This document shows, piece after piece, positions 13,101-26,300 of a stretch of 64,000 bases of DNA. The translations under genes and the position numbers were made by a program. The DNA is from Megalonaias nervosa. Its lineage: Eukaryota; Mollusca; Bivalvia; Unionida; Unionidae. The notes beneath the pieces were generated by a model. That model was not told the DNA's origin. It ran no database searches and worked only from the letters and a program-made list of their open reading frames with translations. Position 1 is the first letter of the stretch, and each line of letters starts with the position of its first letter. The stretch covers positions 17,841 to 81,840 of the forward strand of contig JAECUM010093595.1 of assembly GCA_016617855.1 (NCBI GenBank), in the 5' to 3' direction.

Positions 13101-16100
13101 TAGTGATATAAGCAGGATCACGATAACATATTTTTTGAAAAACTTCCCCATAGAAAATGTGATTGAAATGTCAGTGTCATCAGTTTTAACTAACCTCTTG
13201 ATCATATATCATTTGTTTTGTTCGCCAGGTTTCATCAGACATCAAATATACTTAAGTTTTGAATTGTATACCTGCCAGTATGGCAGAAACGGTACACAGT
13301 GATGTTAAGGCAACATTAAACACAGTGCTGGGATTAAAAATTAAATAATCGGCCTTTCTGAGAGCATTTGGTCCTAAATGAAAATGGTGGTGATTCAGTA
13401 TCATATTGTCAACAAGGTAAGATAGCTAACGAAGTTGTTTCAAGGCCAAGAGGCAGTCAGACAGCAGAAGGATGGTCTGTTCCCCCTATTGTCTTTTGGC
13501 CACTGCCTTTAGCTGCTAGCTACATGGTCCATTTGCTTGGCTGTATAAAGCCCAGTGTCTTGGACTTGGTTGCAGGTAGGGATTTTGGCTTTGGAACTGA
13601 AGGCTATTACACTAATTACCACAGGATCCCATGATGATCATTTTTTCAATGTCCATTGCACTTTCTGCAGATTCGTCACCTCCATAATGCTTCTTTGAAG
13701 ACATCAAAGGTTTTGCTGGAGCACAGCAAAAGCCTTATTCAGGCCACTACTCTTGATGTAGACATGTTATTTGGAAGGCTATACCTTACAGTGACATTGC
13801 AAGACTTGACAGATCAGCAACACTGGTCCCTAATTGAGGTACCAGATCTGGCAAAACTGAATAAAGATACGCTGCCTATCTGGGAAGTCATTGGTTCTTA
13901 TTAAATGTTTTAAGCAGGGGAACCAAAAGAATTGTCAGATCCAGTTTAAAACTCCACAGAGGGACCCTCTTACACAACATTCCTCAGCTTTTGCACATTC
14001 ATGCCTGGCTCAAATGATCCATTTGCCAGGACCAAATTTTGAGCAACATTGCTAAATGCATCACTTAGAAGGTAATTGACTTCCAGGGTTTGTGATGTCA
14101 AGTGGAGAATTTCTGTAATTGGTGCAGTGGGAAATGCATTGGTCCTATATGTCCCCCTTTAAATGCAGTTGCAGATTTACTTCATTTTCTGTTCAAGGAA
14201 AAAGATTGCTTTAAAGGTCATAGAGCAGCCCTCTCAAATATTCTTTTGAGTTTGCTATGGTTTCTACTATAGGGTCAGACCCACATCTACTTTGAGCTTC
14301 AGACACCTGTCTCTTGCTCATTAATGCCAAGTCAGATTCACATGTGTTCTTTGGTCATTATCTAAACCTCCTTATGAACCTTTGAGTGAAGCTTCCTTTA
14401 AGAACTTTACCTTGTCTTCCTTCTCTACCTAGTGTTGGCATGTGAAAAGGATTGTTTACATTTCAGTGGTAATTATGATGTAGTCTCTTTTCTTTGCCAG
14501 TCTTGGTTTGTGGCCAAGAATCAGCAACCTTTGGTAGCTCCTGGTCCTATTAAAATTCCCCATCTCAGTCATATCAGTGCTGGTGATGATCAAGACAAAA
14601 TCCTTTATCCAGTTAGAGCTCTACATTTCTATCAGTCTAAATCAAACAGGAAATGAAAGGGTAATAATTTTCTCCCTCACAAAGGTACCTCAGATATTTT
14701 GATAGCACTATATTAAGAGGGATTGTTATCAATGTCTCTGAAAGAGATCTTTCTTTCAGGAAACCAAAGACCATGCAGTCAGGACTTTTGCTGCATCTTG
14801 GGACTTTTTGAACAACTCTTTTTTGGATGATGTCATGAAAGCTGATTTCTGGCATTCTCACTCCACTTTTTTGTCATTTTACCTTTGATCACTGTTGCAC
14901 ATGATTGAGGGCATTTATTTTTTTGCCCAATTGAATCAGCCCAGCAGGGGTAAAGCCATCCAATCTGCATCAGGCACTCTACTGACAGCATTGTTAAGTA
15001 CATTTTGTCCGCTATCTTAGATACTGAGTCTCACTGGGCTGGCAAATTCAGCAGTGCAGTAATAGCAGATAATGTACTACTGTTATTAAAATGTACTTTT
15101 TGGGCTGGGGCGGGGAGAGGTGGTGAAACTAATTTTAATCATGTAACACTTGCCTGCTATTATTGCCTAATCATCACTTCACTCTTTGCTCTGGTGTCCT
15201 ATCTTTCTTGTTCCAGGTAGAGAAAGGATGCTATTTAAATTGTTGGAAGTTGACTAAAGAATCAGACTGTGGTTTTTTTGGGGTTTTTTAGTTCTAGACA
15301 TCAGCTGTTAAGTGGAGAAAGGAACAGTCTCCTTGGGCTGTTTTTATGCCACACCATGTGACTGCTCCGGTGGTCTAGTGGTTAGAGCATCCTTCTCAGA
15401 TACGGGAGGTCGCAGGTTCGAACCCCAGCCGAGTCATACCAAAGACTTTAAAAAATGGCACGAACAGCTGCCTCGCTTGACGCTCAGCATTAAGAGGTTA
15501 GTGTTAGGAATGGTTGGCCTGGTGTCAGGATAATGTGACTGGGTGCGGCATCATGCTACATGTCTGCGGCATGATGCTCCGGAGCTAGACATCACTATAA
15601 ACTGTCACACTGCAGACATTGTAGCGATATGACTGAACAATTGTTAAAGCTACGTTAAAAATCTAAATCACACACACACACATGCCACACCATGACAATG
15701 GTATATAGTATTACCCTTGCCAATCTGTCTATCACATTTTGGTTACGTTTTGCATTTAGGTGAGTTTTCAGGAGCTGTGATGATATATTAATATCACCTG
15801 AACACATTTCAGATTATCACATTCTCTCAGCCCCACCCCACTCTTCTTTCAATCAATGACCCATGAGTCAACTACTGCATATATTATTTGTTCTTCTGCT
15901 ATGACTGCATATATAAGGTTTGGTAAAAGAAAAATATTAAACAATTTCACTGTAATTGCAATTTTGTATCTTGGACATTTGATCCCATCCCAGACTTCAG
16001 GAGAAATGGTGTCAAAATTACACCACCTTTTGCATATGGTTGCCAAATGGGCAACATATATACCAAGTTTGGTGAATTCCATCCATGGATTTAGGAGAAG

Positions 16101-18838
16101 ATGGAGTTACAGGCCAATGGACAGATGAGCAGATGACAGATGGAGGATATAATAATATATCCCCATCGAAGTATGGGGCTAAAATTAGATCTTGGAGTAA
16201 TTATTGCATAAATTGCATAATGCAGTGTATCATGTTACTGCCCCCAAAGTTTCTTAAGGTATATAAGTGAAACCTTTCTTTGTGTGTCATTTTCAGAGAA
16301 AGTCTTGCCTTTGCTACAGAGCCTGTATTTGCCAGCTTGCCAATGTACTAGGTAACCAGGAAAACATTCCAGCACAGGCAGTGCCAAAAGAGCTTCAGGA
16401 ATTTCAGCTTTATGAAGTAGAAATCAAGTATGGACTTCTTCAGGTAGGTCACTTATGGTATGACATAACTATTTTCACACTTGTTGTAGCTCTAGCATAC
16501 TGTGTCTCCTACACTCCAGTTAGAGAGAAAGTGATTATTGGTATTATGAGCTCAAACTATCTAATGCAAAAGAGTCTCCTTCAAATGCAAAAGGCTGCTG
16601 TACTGTAAACACTGATATTTAGCATTTTGCAGAGCTGCAAACAATTATATGTCATATTGAGTACTTTGTTCCCAGCTTCAGAATTCAGTGCATAAATAAG
16701 ATTAGGCAGTGTTATATTATTCTATTAAGAAATGTTACATTATTACAGTGGAAGGAAGCTTTACTTGGAAAATATTTAGGAAAAAAGTATTTAATATTTT
16801 ATTTTTATAAACATCCTGATCAAGTATTTCTGTGACTTCATTTCCATGTGTTGACTCAAAACTAGACATAAGGTATCTGATATTAGATTGCCTTCACTTA
16901 CAGGTAACAGAAGGTTTACAGTTTCTACATCATGATGTCAAACTGCTTCACAACAATCTCTGTCCTGAGTCCATTATCATCAACCAAGATGGTGCATGGA
17001 AGATTGCAGGGTTTGAATTTTGTAAACCAAACAAAAATCCACAGGACCAAATGGTAAAATCTTGTGCTTTACAAATTGTTTCTTTTGATAATAAGTAGGT
17101 CAGATTTAATGCTCATATAGTCAAGTTAATAATAAGTCAGTTTTTAGACGACAAACTGGATCTCGCACACTGTACTTGAGACTTTTGTAGTGTTACAAGT
17201 CTATGCTCTTTAAATAAGTAACAGAAAAAAAGTGAAGACAACAAGCTTTGTAAAATTTAACAAATAATTTATTTCCCTAGAATACAAAGTGAAAAATTAA
17301 GAAAAAGACACTTAAATTTTTACAAATTAAATCCAAATATAATCCAAGAATTAAAAATAGAAGTCTTAGTAATAAAAAGACCTGAATAAAACTGAGTTCG
17401 AGTCCCAATGAAATCCAAAATGGAAGGCAATGATGTCTGTTGTGGTCTGCGAAGTGCTGCTGTGTCAACAGTCCTTTGTTGAATCACAGAAAATATTCCA
17501 GTTTTGAATTCAGTATAACTTCCAATAAATGGTTTTATCCAAGAATTTTGTAAGAGCACTTTTGTATTTCCAGGGAAAAGAATCACTTAAATTCAATAAT
17601 TTGAAGAAAATAAACATTCAACCCAAACTGGTCACAACATAATAACAACTTAATGTGTCAATTGTTTGGAGCCCGAGTGACAAACTTATATCAAAAACAA
17701 CAGTTATACGCAAACTAAGATGCAAAACAGATTCCTGGATGAGGGTCAAAAGTTCATTGTTCTGGAAAAAAATAAAAGTTTGTTATGATATTTGTGACAT
17801 AGTCCACTTATGACCTTGATTCAACTTAACAATTCTTACTATGAGAAAGATAAAAAAAGATAAAAGTAAACAAAAGTTGTTTACCAAAACTGTTACTGAT
17901 TTTGGAACGAGGCCAAGAACTAGATACAATGTTAGTTGTTTACTTCAATGAAATAATTTTTTTAATAAAAAATCAGTCAAGTCAAACAGAACTGAACTCA
18001 GTGTTACATTACAATAGCATGTAATGGAAGTAAAAAAAAAAACCTTCAAACTAACAAACAAATAATTAAATTAAATATACATAACAGTAGGAGTTTCCCT
18101 TCCTGGTGCTTTAGACATGTACAGGTGTATAGCGGTGTCTGCAGCCTTGATTGCTTATCACCAGGAAAACACTGGTGATCAAGAGCATGATTCATTGATG
18201 TCAACCCCCTCCTCCCCCAAAACACTTTCAGTTTCAAATTTTTTTTTTTATTTGAGCATTTTTGGTGAAGTTCTCATGCGTGACCATCTAACAGTGAGTG
18301 TAATAAATTCTTAAATGACGTAAAACATATCTTCATATTTATTTGTATTTTTTCTAGTAAACTTATAAACTTTCAGTTCTACAGACTGAGGTCAAATTTC
18401 CCCACAAAAAAACTTGAGTGATCATCCTTTTGAACCATGATAATTTAGTTACTGAGGTTCAATTTAAAAAGCTGAAAGTCATGCTAGAGTTTCCAAAATT
18501 AATGCAAATAAATAAAAACAAATAAATGATGCTACAACATCTTGATTCTAGGAAGCCACTTTCCAAAAAATCAGTGAAAAGTTGAGTGCAGCATATAAAA
18601 TCAATACAGTAAGAGATTAAAATATAATTCATAATCTTTAACATTGCCAGTAAGTTTCTTCACTCTGTGTTTCAGCAATGTTTCTAAGGTTTTAGCAATG
18701 CCCAGCACCTACGTGGTTTTTATACAAATAAATACAAATTCAGTTTGGGCTTTCTAAGGAACTTGTTTATTTTTAACTGCCCTTTTTTCCTTTTTTTTTT
18801 TGTTAGCAAAGTTGCTTCAGGGAGTTTGTGTGTGTGTT

Positions 18839-18876
<38 letters not shown>

Positions 18877-20304
18877 AAGTGTCGGTATGAAGCAGTTTGA
18901 TATACCAATACTATTGGTATATCAAATTGTGATCCGCCCATGGCGCAATAATACGCATATATAAACATTCTAGCGACCGTCTGCAGTTGATTCTAGATGA
19001 AAGATGAATTTCTACATTTAACCATTAGTGACATATGAAAATAACAATGAAAAGTATTAATAATCCTTGTTTTCTAAATGAATTTAATATGGTACACATT
19101 TTCATCACAATCCTTTATTTCGGTTCCCTCCTCGCCTCTCATGCATAACAGAAAAACTATGCAGAAATGTGGAGAGAGAGAAAAAGAATTTGGGCTGGAT
19201 TAAAAATTGAAATACCTAGAAATTACACCAAGTAACCTACAAGAATATGGTTCATCGTAATGATACGTGTGCACTTTCCTTGGGATTCATCTACAGTGTT
19301 TATCAATGTTACAAAGCCGCAAACCAAATCGACATTATACAGTAAATTCCTCGGTTATGTGGTACAAATACTGTGATCATGTTTGGGTTTTGTTTTTGTT
19401 TCTTAAACATACTATAATGTTCTGAAAATCTATTATTATTAATTAGATATGAAAATGTCCAAAGGCCACTCTATCTCTCTCTCTCTCTCTCTCTGTGGAC
19501 CATCACAGCAACATACAAGCTAAAATCTATGAAATGACGAACGTAGAGGATTTTCGTTTGTGTCATCCCACAATATCTCTGGACTTAAGAATGGTCTTAA
19601 AAGTTAAGTCAAACTGACCAGAGAGAGAGAGAGAGAGAGAGAGAGTGTGTGTGTGTGTGTTAAAGTTAAAACGACCAGAGAGAGAGAGAGTTTATGATCA
19701 GTGGTACCGTTACTAAAGTAGAATAATGACTTAAATCAACTGTAAATATATTAAAATATTTTAATTACCTCTTGTTGGTTCATCATTTCACTTAGTTTCT
19801 ATTCAACATTAATTTCCATGAGCCAGTAGGTGAATGTCTTAGCATTCATGTGAATGGCGTAGCTAAACAAGTGTTTGTAGTGATCTACTTTTATTATTAA
19901 AACCATCTTTCATGTTTAAATCATAAGTGTGTATTATATTGATTTAATCAATGTGAAGAAAAACAGAAACTAAAAAAGAAACAATCAACTTACCAATATG
20001 CAAAGTGATTGTGAATAACCACAAAAGGCATAGAACTACATTTTGTAGTGGACACACTCGGGGATGTGAGGAGTTCATTCACTAGGTCAGTACACAGCTA
20101 GCTGCCTGTAGTACATCTTAACTCTGTTCAAAGGGCAAATATTTGTATTTGTATGTGATATAAATAAAATATATGTACAGTATGTATGCTGTATCAATTA
20201 TATACCACTCGTATAATTTTTCATTAAAAGGAAACTCAGCAAGCCTCGTTTCCTTTCAATGAAAAACTTATACATCTCGTGGTATATCATTGATACAGCG
20301 TACA

Positions 20305-20341
<37 letters not shown>

Positions 20342-23300
20342 TATGTTACAGATTAATAATAATATCAATAATAAATAATAAGTAAACAATAATAAAGTCA
20401 TGTCACAGATTAAAATGAGTAATCAGAGAATTTGTATATATATATATATATATATCAATTCACAACTCAGAATTTGTAATTATTTCTCTGAAAAGTTGTT
20501 TTTTATTTGTAATATTTCTCAAATAAATCTTTATTCCTCAGATAGGGCCTCACTCATTATAAATCATAAATAAACACAAAACAGCATGTGATGTTCAGGA
20601 GACAGTTGATCTTATATGCTAAATGATTTGTAATTTCATTACCTCCCCCCCCCCAAGAAAAACCAAATTGACTAACCCAATACATAAATATCATCCTTTT
20701 ATAGTCAGCAAAACTACCCTAATGATTGACTTAATTTTAACATTACCGCATGCAAAAACACAGTACCATATATACTTACTGATAAGTTGAGAACAGCTGC
20801 AAGCAACATAATGTGCTGGCAGATTAGAGTCTTTGTTGTTTGCTGTACTGATTAACAAACTGTAGAGACCCAGCTCTGGCAGCACATTATGCAGTGGCAG
20901 ATCTGGGTCCATTGAGTTGGCAGTTGGATATATATGCTAAGTATTAACCAAATACTGCCAAATACACACACTGGCAGCTTGTACAAACTTTAAAAATGAA
21001 AAGCATCAGGGATGTAAACATTTACAAAACTCATTTAGGATTCATTAATTTATAATTTCTAACCAGTTCTCACTAGTGGGTGTCAAACACTGCCACCTTT
21101 ATTGCATTTTAAACCATACAGGAGTTTCTTTGCTAATACAGCATCTACATATGTGCCAGCAAGTTTATTTTTACAGATAAACAAAACAATGTACAGTAGT
21201 GCCCCCTCTTGAATGGGCCCCCTGACCAGCGGCCACCCACTTCTTACGGCCAGAATCCCTTGGCACCGACAAGTTTGTGTTCAAAAGTACCCCTCAAGAA
21301 TGGCCACCCCTCTAATGCAACCAGCAACCAGCATATTAGTACAAAAATGTAAAATATTCCCCTCACAAACGGCCACTTTTTATTTCAAATCTGTCCAGAA
21401 CCAATAATTAATTCATATCGTGACATAAGGTAAGTGATCAGATTATCTCTACCGTTGATACATGTCTCCCAGTGTCAAGTTTCCATTACAGAAAGAAGTG
21501 TTGACTAAAGTACATGTAACACTAAGATTAATATTATATCATTGTCTATAAAAGCCGACATTTACAGGAAATGGGCTCAACAATGTTATGATAGAGTTTT
21601 GGGCTTCACACATCTGTCAAGTTCTTCTCTTTGATGATTACAACCAGACGTAATTGTCAGGATCATAACATGGTCAGCATAGGTTAAAAATAGATTTTGT
21701 GCATTAACACACACAGAAATTAACCTTGAACAAAATGGAGTACCAGACAAAGGCCAAAAAATCCATGGTGCTTTTTGTTTTTTAAATTGATATGAAAGTA
21801 CTGTCATGTGGGGGATATTAGCAAATACAATAGATTGCACTTAATTTCTATTTTCACTGATACTATCTTTTACGTCCCTTTGACTTTATCATTGGTTTGT
21901 TTAGACCACCACATCTTTCCTTGTAATTTTGTAGTTTGTTCATTTTTGGTCAGTTTTAATTCATTTCCAGTCCATCTTTTGCTCCTTTCCTTTCATTGTT
22001 AGTGATTAATAATGTTCTACTTCAGCCATACCCTTTGAGGGTTCTCTGCTATGATCTTGTTATTCTGGTGAGAAAAATGAAAGTAGACTGGGTTTATTAT
22101 TTCTTTGATACACATTTTTTTCCAATTTCAGTTCATTCATCTTTGGTCATTATTCTTATTTTCAGTAACTACTATACATACTTGCTTTTAAGTCAGGTCC
22201 AACTTAAGACAACATCGACAATAATCTGTCATTGCATAATGTCCCAGTAGATCGGGATCTATTTTTTTTTTGTTCAACTGACCTTTCTTAACAAACTGCT
22301 TAGACCCAAATCTGCTGGGACATTATGCAAGAGCAGATCTGGGTCCTATGTTATTTGGAGTTGGACTCAACCTTTAAGCAAGTATATACAGTAGGTATTA
22401 CCTACATTGGCTGTACACTTTAGTAGCTCCCCAGTAGGACCTTTTTACCTTTGCTAGAAAATCAAGATGACATTAAAAGAGCAGAAAATTTGCATGCAAG
22501 TGACCATATTTTATTGTCAAATATATAGTAATTGGTCTGCCTTTTTTTTAAGATGTCACAAACAATACAAAAGCATTCATTCTATAGACCTGAATATCTC
22601 TGCCATCAGTTTCACAATAGTTACAGGCAAAGCTTCATCTTTGAGGATCCCTCCAGTTTAACCTATTTTTCTTTGAAAGAAAATCAAAATAACATCAAGA
22701 AAGCCAAAGACTTTGTGGCAGATGATCCTGTTTTTTTTTAATGTGGTTATCTGTCTGCATTATTTTAAGGTTTCCAAAATAATGTTAATAAATACTGTTT
22801 GTTAGATCGTTATGTTTATTCTTTGTGGATTTGAACCATGTGCCATTGCATCATGGTTCAGTGAACTGAAGTGAGTTCTGGCAGTTCTGGAAAAGTGATG
22901 TCTTTAGCTTGAACTTATTGTTGATTGTTACTGAATACTTTTGCATAGGTCACTTCCCACCGTGGTTTACTTTCGGGAAAATTTTTTCAAGATAATTGGT
23001 GGTGATTGGGGTCCCAGCTTCTATTGCATTCTTTGAAGTATTTTTGTTTGGGAATTTATTGTGGTGAGTTTTATTCCTAGGCCCATTTTAAAGATAGAAG
23101 TAGGACTTTTGTGCTTGTGATGAATTGTTGTCAAATAAAGCTATGTGATTTATGATATTTCTGAAAAGCAGACAAGAGGAGTTTAATAGAAATGCAAGCA
23201 TGCATGCAGAAATGTGACATTGCCAATTCATACTAACTACTGTTACTATAGAAAAGGGTCATGTCAACAAATTAGAGAATTTGTCACACACGTAATAGCA

Positions 23301-26300
23301 ATTATATATACTTTTATAAGTTTTCTTAAGACTAATAATTTGAGGCCAGCAGTCAGTTTTGAAATGGCAGATGATGGACATGAGGCAAAAATGAATGACT
23401 GGAAATTGAGAAAGTACCGGTAGATATTTGTTGGGGTAAACCGGTCTGCTCTTGTCCTTGATCCTGTTATGAAAAGTCACTCTTGACCACTGTTGTAACA
23501 TATTTTTGAGGTTGTACTAATGATGAGAGTAACTCATGTCTTTGCAAAAACAAGAGGGTTTCAGAAATCCATAATATAGAAAAAACTTCAGTGTCAATTA
23601 AAGGTTGTTCCTTTTAAATATACATGGTACCCAGGGAAGGCAGTGTTTGAAAATATATGCAAGTCTACTATAATTACTCTGGTCATATGCAAATGATACC
23701 AAATTCTAAATTGCATCAGTTGGGTGACTGCAATAAAATGATACCAAATTCTAAATTGCATCAGTTGGGTGACTGCATTAAAATGAAACAAAATTCTAAC
23801 TTGCATCAATGGGTGACTGCAATAAAATGATACCAAATTCTAAATTACATCAGTTGGGTAACTGCACTAAAATTATACCAAAATTCTAAATATCATTTGT
23901 GTGACTGCAATAAAATTATACCAAATTCTAACTTGTATCAATTGGGTGACTGCAATAAAATGATATCGAATTCTAGCTTGCATCATTTGAGTGACTGCAA
24001 TAAAATTATACCAAAATTCTAAATTATATCAGTTGTGTGACTGCAATAAAATGATATCAAATTCTAAATTGCATCCATTGGGTGAGTACTTTACAATAAA
24101 ATGATACCAAATTCTAAATAGCATCTATAGATGACTACTTCACATTGAAAACACCTTTTCTTTGGCCCCAAGTGTATTATGCTGGAAAAGCACTAATTTT
24201 CAAGAAAATTTTCCAGTTGAATTATTTATTTTGTTAAAAACACACGCATTTATAAATGTGTAAAGACAAAAGCTAATTGAGAACAAGCATTTATGGAAAA
24301 CTCTGTGTCTGAACTATTTTCTGGCAATAATGTTCTTTGGCTATATGTTGCAGTTACTTTGGGAATTCTAGCAACAACCTAGCTAGATAGCATGGCATTC
24401 TTGTGAATATCTTTTACATACATGCAAAAAGTTGCTGGTGATGAATTACAATATAATTGTTATTCTGAACTATGGGATTACCTCACTTGTATGGTTTTTC
24501 TTTTGCATTTCTTAAAGGGAAAGGTAAGAAAAAAATTACTTGATTTTCTTTATTGCCTCATGTTTTCTTTAAATGTGCTGCTTGTTTCATGGGATATAAA
24601 GAAACAAATCATAAAAGGAAATTTTGGGTATTTTAAAAAGATGTGTTCAATATTTTTTTTTTAATAAATATTCATTAATAAAGTCAGTACGTTGTGTTTA
24701 TTCAATAACTATGGAGTTAAAGTTTTTTTGATGCAATCAAATAACCTTCACCAGAAAGAATGATAAAGCTTCCAACTGTACACATTGTACAGCATGACAT
24801 CATTTTACATTGTTCACCTTTATCAAAATCTTAGTAATTTCACACTGTAAAACTTAGTGTGAATATGAAGTTATTCGAGAAGAAATGAAAATTTTAATAT
24901 TTTATATCTGAATTATAAATTAACTAATCACCAAAATTTCTTAAAAATTCAGTTTCCTTTTGCAAATGTACTTTTACTTGCTTAATTGAAAGTAAGAATT
25001 TCCAGTGAAGAGCAGTATATTTGTCTTTATTTTATGATTTATTGCATGCTGGTTTGAGGGAATGCCATCCCCTTATGTTGAGTTCCTGCATGTGTAGTCA
25101 CATATTTAACAGGATCAGTGGCAGTGGTGGTGGTATCAATGTTGTCATCAGTTTGTTAATGTTTTGGTTAAAGTTTTTAATTTGGATATCTCACCAAAAC
25201 CTCTTGAAAAATTCTTATACTTGAGATGATTTGATTTATGGGATTTAATGCCATTTTTAAGTCATGATGGGCCATTCATGGTGGCCAGTATATTGACTGG
25301 AGGAAGAGCTTGGGATGACACCAGGAATCACCACTGACACATAGAAATTTACTGGCAAGCTTTCTAACATGCCCACATTGGTCATGCAATGACTCAAACC
25401 CACAATGAGATGTGAAATGTTTCTGTAAAAGGAAGTTTCTCATACAACTTGGCCACTGGGGTCCGTACTTGAGATTAATCATTATGAAGCTAAAGCAATT
25501 CATTCTATAACATTCTTGTCCCTTTTGCCTTGAGGTCTAGATCCTAGAAAATTTGCATTGAGGTTTTTGTTACAGTTGTTTCATTTGCTGAAATTTCCTA
25601 AACCCATTGATAGTCTTCTTATACGTGACATTAATGATGATGACATGAATGTAGTTCATTCATCAACATTCTTGGTTACTCGTTGGATCATGGAGCCAGA
25701 GTCACAATCATCGAAAATTTGCATCAAGATTTTGATTATAGTTTTTTCATTTGCTTATATTTTCCAAACCCCACTGATGGCTTTTCTTCATACATGTGAA
25801 GCATCCTTATGAGCTAAGACAATTCTTTCTGTGACATGCTCACTCAACCTTATGTTTTAGATTGGGATCAAGATCACACATTTTACAGCAATGTCTTGAT
25901 TATGGGCTTTGACATGCAGATCCTGGCCCTCTTATTTTATATCCCATTCATATCAGTGGAGCCAGCATATAGTGTTACCATGTTCATACAGCCTGTCACA
26001 TCATGTCCTCTCATGTCATGTTCTGTTACATTCAAATCCATTGTTTTTATTCAATTTTCATCCATAGTGTTGGAAGTACAGCAGCACAGTGGAACATCTG
26101 GCACAATTATTTGATTTCATCATTTTGCACAGAACATCAAAGTATGCACTGATAAAAGTGACTTTACAACATATGCTTTGCTACATGTGGATAGAAATAA
26201 ACTTTAAAGATCTGAAATTCATTCATGAAGCTGTAAAATATTTTGAATAAGTTTTTGTGGATAAGTTTTGCACTGGTATCTGTGGCTGAAAATCCATCAT

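Larger units (their letters stand above)
9529..16296 (+). other. SCYL2 intron 2
   Basis: It contains in order: a TG-rich tract (10078-10125), a 272-bp triplication, a 27-bp minisatellite, pieces of the family C repeat (11960-12110 and 12675-13020), a degenerate Tigger-like end near 13055-13130, a decayed tyrosine-recombinase retroelement (13270-15230) and a SINE (15359-15681). At 16030-16180 there is an interspersed-repeat-like piece (accaagtttggtgaattcca) of a type common in mollusc genomes. No host exon is seen. Confidence 0.7.
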
